Positions 58,052-64,000 of a DNA stretch of 64,000 nt are shown in pieces; within the stretch, counting starts at the first letter, position 1, and the number at the start of each line of letters is the position of its first letter. The stretch is from NCBI GenBank assembly GCA_023935145.1, contig CM043699.1, positions 110,899,036-110,963,035 on the forward strand, given 5' to 3'. A model generated the notes under the pieces. The model searched no databases and was not told the DNA's origin. It was given only the letters and a program-made list of their open reading frames with translations. Position numbers and translations under genes: made by a program. The DNA is from Bretschneidera sinensis (lineage: Eukaryota > Streptophyta > Magnoliopsida > Brassicales > Akaniaceae).

Positions 58052-60547
58052 CTGTAATTGTCAAGATTCATTGAAAGTAAGACCCTGTACAATTTACCAC
58101 CTTCTAGGCGACCAACCTTCACCAAGAGAGAAACCTCTTGTTCTTTATAAGCCAATTTATCAACCTAGAAACATATCAGCAAGACATGGTTTGTATCTGC
58201 ATCCTTCATAAAATTATGATATTTATCGTAACATCTATTATAAACTTACGATTTTCGAATCTTTCTTGTGCAACTCTTCAAGAGCTCTCTCAAGAAAGCC
58301 ACAATCCTCTAACAAGGAAACCTAGAGGAAAACAGGACGGAGATAAATCAAAAGCTTGCCCACACGATTAGATCAAAAAATAAACAGCATATAGCATGTA
58401 AATTTTGGAAAACATTAATATGCAGAGCAAGCTCATCAAACCAGGCCTGATAGAAGTACAAGAAGAGCTAAATTAAATGTCTAGATTGCTAAAATTTTTT
58501 GCAAGTTAGGAAACTCTATGGTTTGCTAGAAACAACAATTTAAATTGATATTAGTATGTATTTGTGGAATCTTCAAAGCAAGATTAAAAGGTCACCACTT
58601 CTCCAAGGAATGAATATTTTGCTGGAGTTACCAAGTCAATATAACCCATTCAAGCATATTTTTCATGAAAAGGTATGGTTGAAACTTGAATAATATACAC
58701 TTCTACAAGCGTTTCTATGGAATGGAACGAATGCTATGTTGGAGTTATACACAGTTTGTTCAACCCCAATTTTCAAACAAATAAAAGATGTATATGCATA
58801 ATGTTAAAGCTTACCTTATATAAAGCATTTCACCATGCTCACGTTGTCCATTGTTGGGAGGATAATCATCTTCTAGGGTCCCTTCAATTGCCTCCAAGAT
58901 ATCAACTGCTTTTGAAGCACTGATGAACAAACAAAAAAAAATTGTTTAGTGTAAGCAGCAAATGGAGGACCTAAAATGACAGGTCAGATATACTTCCTGC
59001 ATTTAAAATAATAATTATGATTTAATTATTGCAGGGGCAACCATATTTAGAGACTAGGAAAGTCCTGAGAATTAAAGGATAATCAAAATACAGAGCAGGA
59101 CTTGCAATTCATGACTTCTATAGGATGCTCCATAAACATGTTTTGGAATCCCTCCAGAAAGTCAACACATAAAAACAAAAGATAGGCACAACCGCACAAT
59201 ATCACTTGCATAATATGTTTCTTTCTTATACTTCAATCCACAAATCCTACTGGTGCTCCATATATATGTTGGGCAACCTCCAAAAAAGTCAACACAACCT
59301 AACCTCTCTGGCATAATAATTTTCCTTGCTACAGTACATTATACAAAAAACAATCAAGCTATGGTCTTAACACAATGTCCTAGTACACTGATATCCTTAA
59401 ATATTTGTTCCAAAGATCAAAAGCATACTTCGAGTTTAAGTGCTCGGAAACAGCAAAGCCAATCCAATTCATTTGATGATTTGGTTTCAGAGTCAAAAGT
59501 TGTTGCCTTGTCTAAACAAAATCTGACAAATCCTGCATTTGCACCAGAAATATCAAAGATCAAAATGGTGCAATTAGCTGAGAACAATTTAAAAGAGATG
59601 TTATTAAATAATATAAAAAGGTATAGACAGGTTAAAAGATATAAAATAGATAAAAAGATAGCACATAAGCACATTAATATCAAATAGTATAATTATCTCC
59701 GCCAAAAGAAAGTGTTAGAAATGTGGCACTAATCATATTCTAAGGGAGGGAGATTTGGAATATATAACAGAAATGATAGCAAAAGAGTGAAAGACGCGTC
59801 CAAAGAAATCCCAAATACGCGACAATATTATTAAAGACTTTTTATCCCATATCACCAAACAACTAGAATATATTTAGTTTCCAAAAGCCATAGAATCCAT
59901 AGTTATGTATTTTTGTTATAAGTAAAACTTGTAATCCATCGTTATATGATTATTGCTTCAATGTTTCCTTGATCTCTAGAACTACATAACCAAATGTAAA
60001 GATATGAAAATACACACCACTAGTGCCATCTCAATTTTCTAACAGACAAACGACAGTAAGCATAACATACTTTAGTAAGAGACATCATTTTCCATGACCA
60101 ACCACTCCAATAATGCCTACAAATTGTTTCTTGTTTATAACCTATACGATTCGGCTTTATCTGTTCCTTCCATAACCCTTTTTTCTGATAATTTTGTTCC
60201 TTCAATAACTCTGACACTTCCAAATTTTATTTATTGAAAATTAAGAACAAGGATATTGAAGTTTCAGGTAGCAATTGAAACTTCAATCATTCCACTCCAT
60301 GAATCTTTAATCATCAGTTATTTAGGAAGAATTATATGAGAATCTAATAACAAGAGACAATGAAAACATAAGGAATATGTCCAAATAACAACAACAATAC
60401 TTATTTCAGTATCACTCATTTGCACTAAAGCAAAAATAAATAACAATTGTGTGAAGCAAATATTTTACCCCCGTGATAGGGAAACTTCTTCAATATCGCA
60501 TTGGCGGCCTTCAATCCCTTCTTGTACGGTTTAGTTTCATAAAATTT
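58052..60547 (-). pseudogene. NAA15 (NatA auxiliary subunit) fragment with introns
   Basis: Five exons in correct order on minus. 60469-60547: KFYETKPYKKGLKAANAIL. 59429-59565: QMQDLSDFV, stop, then TRQQLLTLKPNHQMNWIGFA. 58815-58919: NASKAVDILEAIEGTLEDDY. 58250-58321: VSLLEDCGFLERALEELHKK. 58052-58164: DKLAYKEQEVSLLVKVG. This is the N-terminal TPR superhelix of NAA15, the ribosome anchor of the NatA acetyltransferase. Phases agree, for example AA|T at the second junction. Breaks: TAG for Glu in the second exon and a one-base loss at the end of the third. The exon after the first and everything beyond the fifth (more than half the protein of about 900 residues) are missing. Confidence 0.85.
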
Positions 60548-60775
60548 CTGCAATTTCAGAAACATAAATAAGTATTTCTTATTAATAAATTGCAGCACAT
60601 GGCCTCCTAGACAATCTTAGGATTGATTTGATATTCAATCCAGCATATAATAACAATTAAAAGGATAACTATAACAACCACAGGCTGAGACATTAAAACC
60701 ATAAAAAGCATGTCCATTTTCCAAACTTGGAAAAAAAAGTTCAAGAACATATAAACATGTGCTGTAAAAGTTTTT

Positions 60776-60998
60776 GGTAAAAAAACTTATACTGACAATG
60801 CAATTATTGATTTATTACCAAGAAAAAGGGGGAAACAGAGGAAAAAATTCTTAGTTTATTCTGCGGGAAAAAAAAATATTGTGAAATTTGATGCAAAGCT
60901 TAGTGATCCAATTTACTAAAATTAGTATAAATCAAAAACAATTGAGCATGCATATGCAAATGTGCAAATGCAAGCATACATAACAAATCACCCAGAAA
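60776..60998. repeat. Duplicated 220-bp sequence, copy 1
   Basis: TTTATTCTGCGGGAAAAAAA, GATGCAAAGCTTAGTGATCC and AACAAATCACCCAGAAA recur at 61600-61822 in the same order. Confidence 0.85.
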
Positions 60999-61599
60999 TC
61001 ATTACAAAGTCTCCTACAAGCATATACAGAGCATATAGATAACCTTTGTTTAGTCTGGAAAATAATGAACATTTTGTTATTGTTCTGGAAAATAATGAGC
61101 ATTCAATTCGCCTCACTCCACTACTGAAACTATAGGTTAGAAATCCTGACTAAAAGCTCCACGAAAAGGGAAGTCAGCACTTCATTTCCTTTACTATATT
61201 CCCACTCCAAATGTAGCACCATGAAGAAAAGTGATCTAAATGCTAAAGAATCCTAGGACTTTTTAACCGAAGTTTACTAGTACACAAACACTCAAATTCA
61301 GTAACTGATCAAGCATCCAAACAGAATGTTTCATTCTTTATATTCAGTTTGGTCACTAAGAAACAGAGAAAGACAAAATCAGATCAAATTGAATGCCCAA
61401 CCCCCACACCCCATTTCACTGTCTACACCATTATGAGCTTTTTGATAAAACCCAACTGAATTGACCCATAATTGCACGAGAGCCAGTTAACTAAGAATAA
61501 AATTTTGAAACCAAAAACAACCTCGTTTTCTAAATTTGTAAAAGAAGCAGTTACCATTTTCATAGGTAAAAAAAAACAGTTCACTATTATCAACTATGC

Positions 61600-61822
61600 T
61601 TAACTAAACTTATATTGACACTGCAACTGTTGATTGATTACCAAGCAAAAGGGAGAAAACAGAGAAAAACTCCTAGTTTATTCTGCGGGAAAAAAAATAG
61701 TGAAATTTGATGCAAAGCTTAGTGATCCAATTTACTAAAATTGGTATAAATCAATAACAATTGAACATGCACATTCAAATGTGCAAATGCAGGCATACAT
61801 GACAAATCACCCAGAAAGTAGA
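61600..61822. repeat. Duplicated 220-bp sequence, copy 2
   Basis: Direct repeat of 60776-60998, offset 824 bp. Confidence 0.85.
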
Positions 61823-61892
61823 AAGAAAATACCCAGAAGAGGGATTGTGGCAAAATTTGATCCTCCTTTGAGTCCTTATTTACAATCTCTGC

Positions 61893-62190
61893 ATTACTTT
61901 AATTCAAAACCCAAGAAAATTAACTACCCAGCGAAGAAACAAGATTTCTTTAATTTTCTAGCATTTTCTCAGCAAGAAAAGAAAGAAAAAAGAGAGAACA
62001 GAAAGTAGGAAATACACGGAAGAGGGAAACTGAAGAGCGCGTTGCGAGAAAAGAGATCGCTGCTTCAGTGTCTCCTGCTGCCACCAGATCCTCCTCGCTC
62101 CAGCTGTGCTCCTGTTTTCTCTTCCTCACTTCTCTCCATTGCCTAGCGTTTCTTGATTAAAGAAAGTTGGTTTCAGTGGCTAAACAGCGT
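61893..62190 (-). pseudogene. Partial tandem copy of the R3HCC1L-like first exon
   Basis: Matches 62190-62640 from ACTTTAATTCAAAACCCAAG through GCCTAGCGTTTCTTGATTAA, but lacks 161 bp corresponding to 62314-62474, the central part of the coding exon. Adjacent direct tandem duplication. Confidence 0.8.
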
Positions 62191-62283
62191 TTCTTACTTT
62201 AATTCAAAACCCAAGAAAATTAACTACGCAGCGAAGAAACAAAATTTCTTTAATTTTCTAGCATTTTCTCAAGTAGAAAATAC

Positions 62284-62568
62284 CCAGAAGAGGGAAACTG
62301 AAGAGCGTGTTGCTTGAAGAGAGAAGCGCGAGAGAGTGACTCCTCGGATTTAAGAGAGAAGCCATTAGAGGAATGCAGTTTGGCCAATTCGCTGACAGCG
62401 GAGTCTAATTGGAGACCGACCACCGTGTCCGAGGAGGTGTACAACTGGGTCTCGAGTTTCGAAACCAACGTTTCGAGAAAAGAGATGGCTGCTTCCGTGT
62501 CTCCTGCTGCCACCAGATCCTCCTCGCTCCAGTTGTGCTCCTGTTTTCTCTTTCTCAATTCTCTCCAT
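62284..62568 (-). pseudogene. R3HCC1L-like first exon
   Basis: Reads WSEEDLVAAGDTEAAISFLE, TLVSKLETQLYTSSD, LQLDSAVSELAKLHSSNGF and SEESLSRASLFKQ, the helical N-terminal part of the plant R3HCC1L-like family. The donor is TCTGG|GTATTT. The first codons show a one-base shift relative to the better ATG at 62568: the open frame starts at the internal ATG 62558. The adjacent partial copy carries the same AAAACAGG. The shift may be a real defect or the shorter start may be used. Confidence 0.6.
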
Positions 62569-62640
62569 TGCCTAGCGTTTCTTGATTAAAGAAAGTTGGT
62601 TTCTGTGGCTAAATGGCGTTTCTTTATACATACTCCCCTC

Positions 62641-64000
62641 CCAGAGCAAAGACCAGGAAAAAAACAGTAAAAAATATGCTAAGAGAACACCGTTATTTTT
62701 AATACCTTTTGCCCTAATAAAGTTTCGTTTTTTTAAATAGATTTTGGTAAGACAATTAAAATTGTTTGAGTAAATAACTTTAAAAATATTTTTTAACATG
62801 TTAATTTTTTAAAAAGCTACTTTTTAGTTTTTAATTTTTTTATAAATTATTTTTTAACTGTGTTTGACATAGCTTCTTATTTAAAAAAAAACAAAATCTA
62901 TTTCGTTAACTTTTTAAAAAACATTTCAAAACTACTTTTTTTTTTAGACTTTTTATCTTAATCTTAAAAAAATTTAAACAATCAAATAGTAAAGTACTTT
63001 TAAATATTTAAAAAAAACAGTTATCATGCTTAAAATAATAGCAAACATTTGACCCGATTAATACATATATACATACAAACCATCTCATTGCATTTATTAA
63101 ATAAAAATCAAGAATAAATTCTAAGGATTTGACTCTTTGAGAACTTGTTTTCTTTTTGTTATTATTTACACCGAAATTAGATCCAAAAAAATCCGGGTCA
63201 AATTAAATCCAATTTAGGCCATCTCAAAAGTTGGTTAAATGGTAAAATAGTTAAATAGGCTTTTATGCCATCTAATTATTTTAATTAATTTGATCATGAG
63301 CTAGAGTCGAAATGAAACAAAATCATGGACCATTAAATATTATTAGGCCCATTAGATTAAAACATGGGTTGATTGAATATGAATTTAAATAAAGTCAAAT
63401 TGATTCATGGGTTATTAAATCAATCAGATCGTCAAATATTAATATGGGTTGGTTGCATTCAAGATTAAATGGTTTGGGCTTTAGCAAACACTGTCAAAAA
63501 GAGATAAGATTAAAGACTATCAATAGTGTACCCCAAATTAAGACCATGTATATACATCCAATTTCGTTTCAAATATTAAAATAAACTACATGTGGAGCTC
63601 AATGATGAAAATTTGTATTAGAATGTCAAAAATAGATGAATAAATAAATTTGAAAAAGAATTGGTTCAAACAGCTTCAAAATGCACCAAAAAACTAACAA
63701 AAAAAATGGACCTAAATGAACAAAAGCGTAGAAAATCGAAACCAAGTCACAAGAGGCATAACCCAGTCAACCGATTGGGTCCATGGGCCAGCCATTCGAA
63801 TCTGAGACCCAGTTGGGCACACTGACTCTCAAATTTCTCAATTTAGTATTTTTTACGTTTTTGTACATGTCCTAGGGTGAGAAGCAGTCTTACTTCGTGA
63901 ATAACTAGTTTTTCTACTCCTAAGCAACGGCTTGCACCTAAGCCAACATATTTCTATATATAACCCCTCCATAGACATCAAAATGACAAACAAAAATTGA
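62641..64000. other. No gene seen
   Basis: Upstream flank of the R3HCC1L-like first exon, so any promoter would be here. Strongly AT-rich with T runs at 62760-63010. No element or gene recognised. Confidence 0.4.

Noticed and set aside
57000..61500. Helitron around the NAA15 fragment
   Set aside because: Gene capture would fit, but I could not identify a TC start and a hairpin-CTRR end, so I left it as an idea to test.
1..64000. tRNA, rRNA or other structural RNA genes
   Set aside because: I looked for tRNA-like arms and rRNA landmarks and saw none that I could support by eye. A tRNAscan-SE or Infernal run would settle it.

Overview
This is nuclear DNA of a flowering plant, most likely a eudicot. 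Plant-type retroelements, split plant genes with GT-AG introns, an RPS2-like NBS-LRR remnant and a plastid release-factor-like gene all point that way. I see no intact host gene. The window reads as old, heavily invaded, probably heterochromatic sequence: degenerate gene fragments, nested transposons, a duplicated segment and one very large satellite-like array.

0-4.3 kb holds a Ty3/gypsy element of the Tat type (pol on minus, an antisense ORF on plus, two RNase H domains). Its reverse transcriptase is cut and joined in frame to the start of a BAHD acyltransferase. 4.6-7.2 kb is a CACTA-like DNA transposon remnant with telomere-like internal repeats. 8-20.8 kb is a broken PrfB3-like gene (plastid release-factor paralogue) on minus. 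Its last intron has grown to about 9.9 kb because an old Ty1/copia element (9079-18067, minus) inserted there. That element in turn received a younger copia (9707-14408, plus, 5-bp target duplication), a LINE and a MITE. 22.3-24.4 kb is a BRCT-protein fragment with a LINE piece inside it. 26-26.9 kb is another LINE. 27.5-28.9 kb is a BPG2-like (circularly permuted GTPase) fragment that has lost its P-loop. 30.5-33.9 kb is a direct duplicate of 18.4-21.7 kb carrying three PrfB3 exons. 34.4-36.4 kb is an NBS-LRR pseudogene.

37.3-43.6 kb is a second Tat-type element with its own antisense ORF, a spliced-looking intron and a TATA box on the plus strand. From about 43.6 to 56.3 kb the DNA is one purine-rich array of (GAA)n-GACACATC units, with six copies of a distinctive palindromic spacer of about 170 bp. 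56.7-62.6 kb carries exons of an R3HCC1L-like gene with a degenerate NAA15 (NatA auxiliary subunit) fragment lying between them.

The most unusual object is the 12.7-kb array with its palindromic spacers. Its many long open frames on both strands are a by-product of repeat composition and should not be annotated as proteins. All family assignments come from reading motifs by eye, without database searches.
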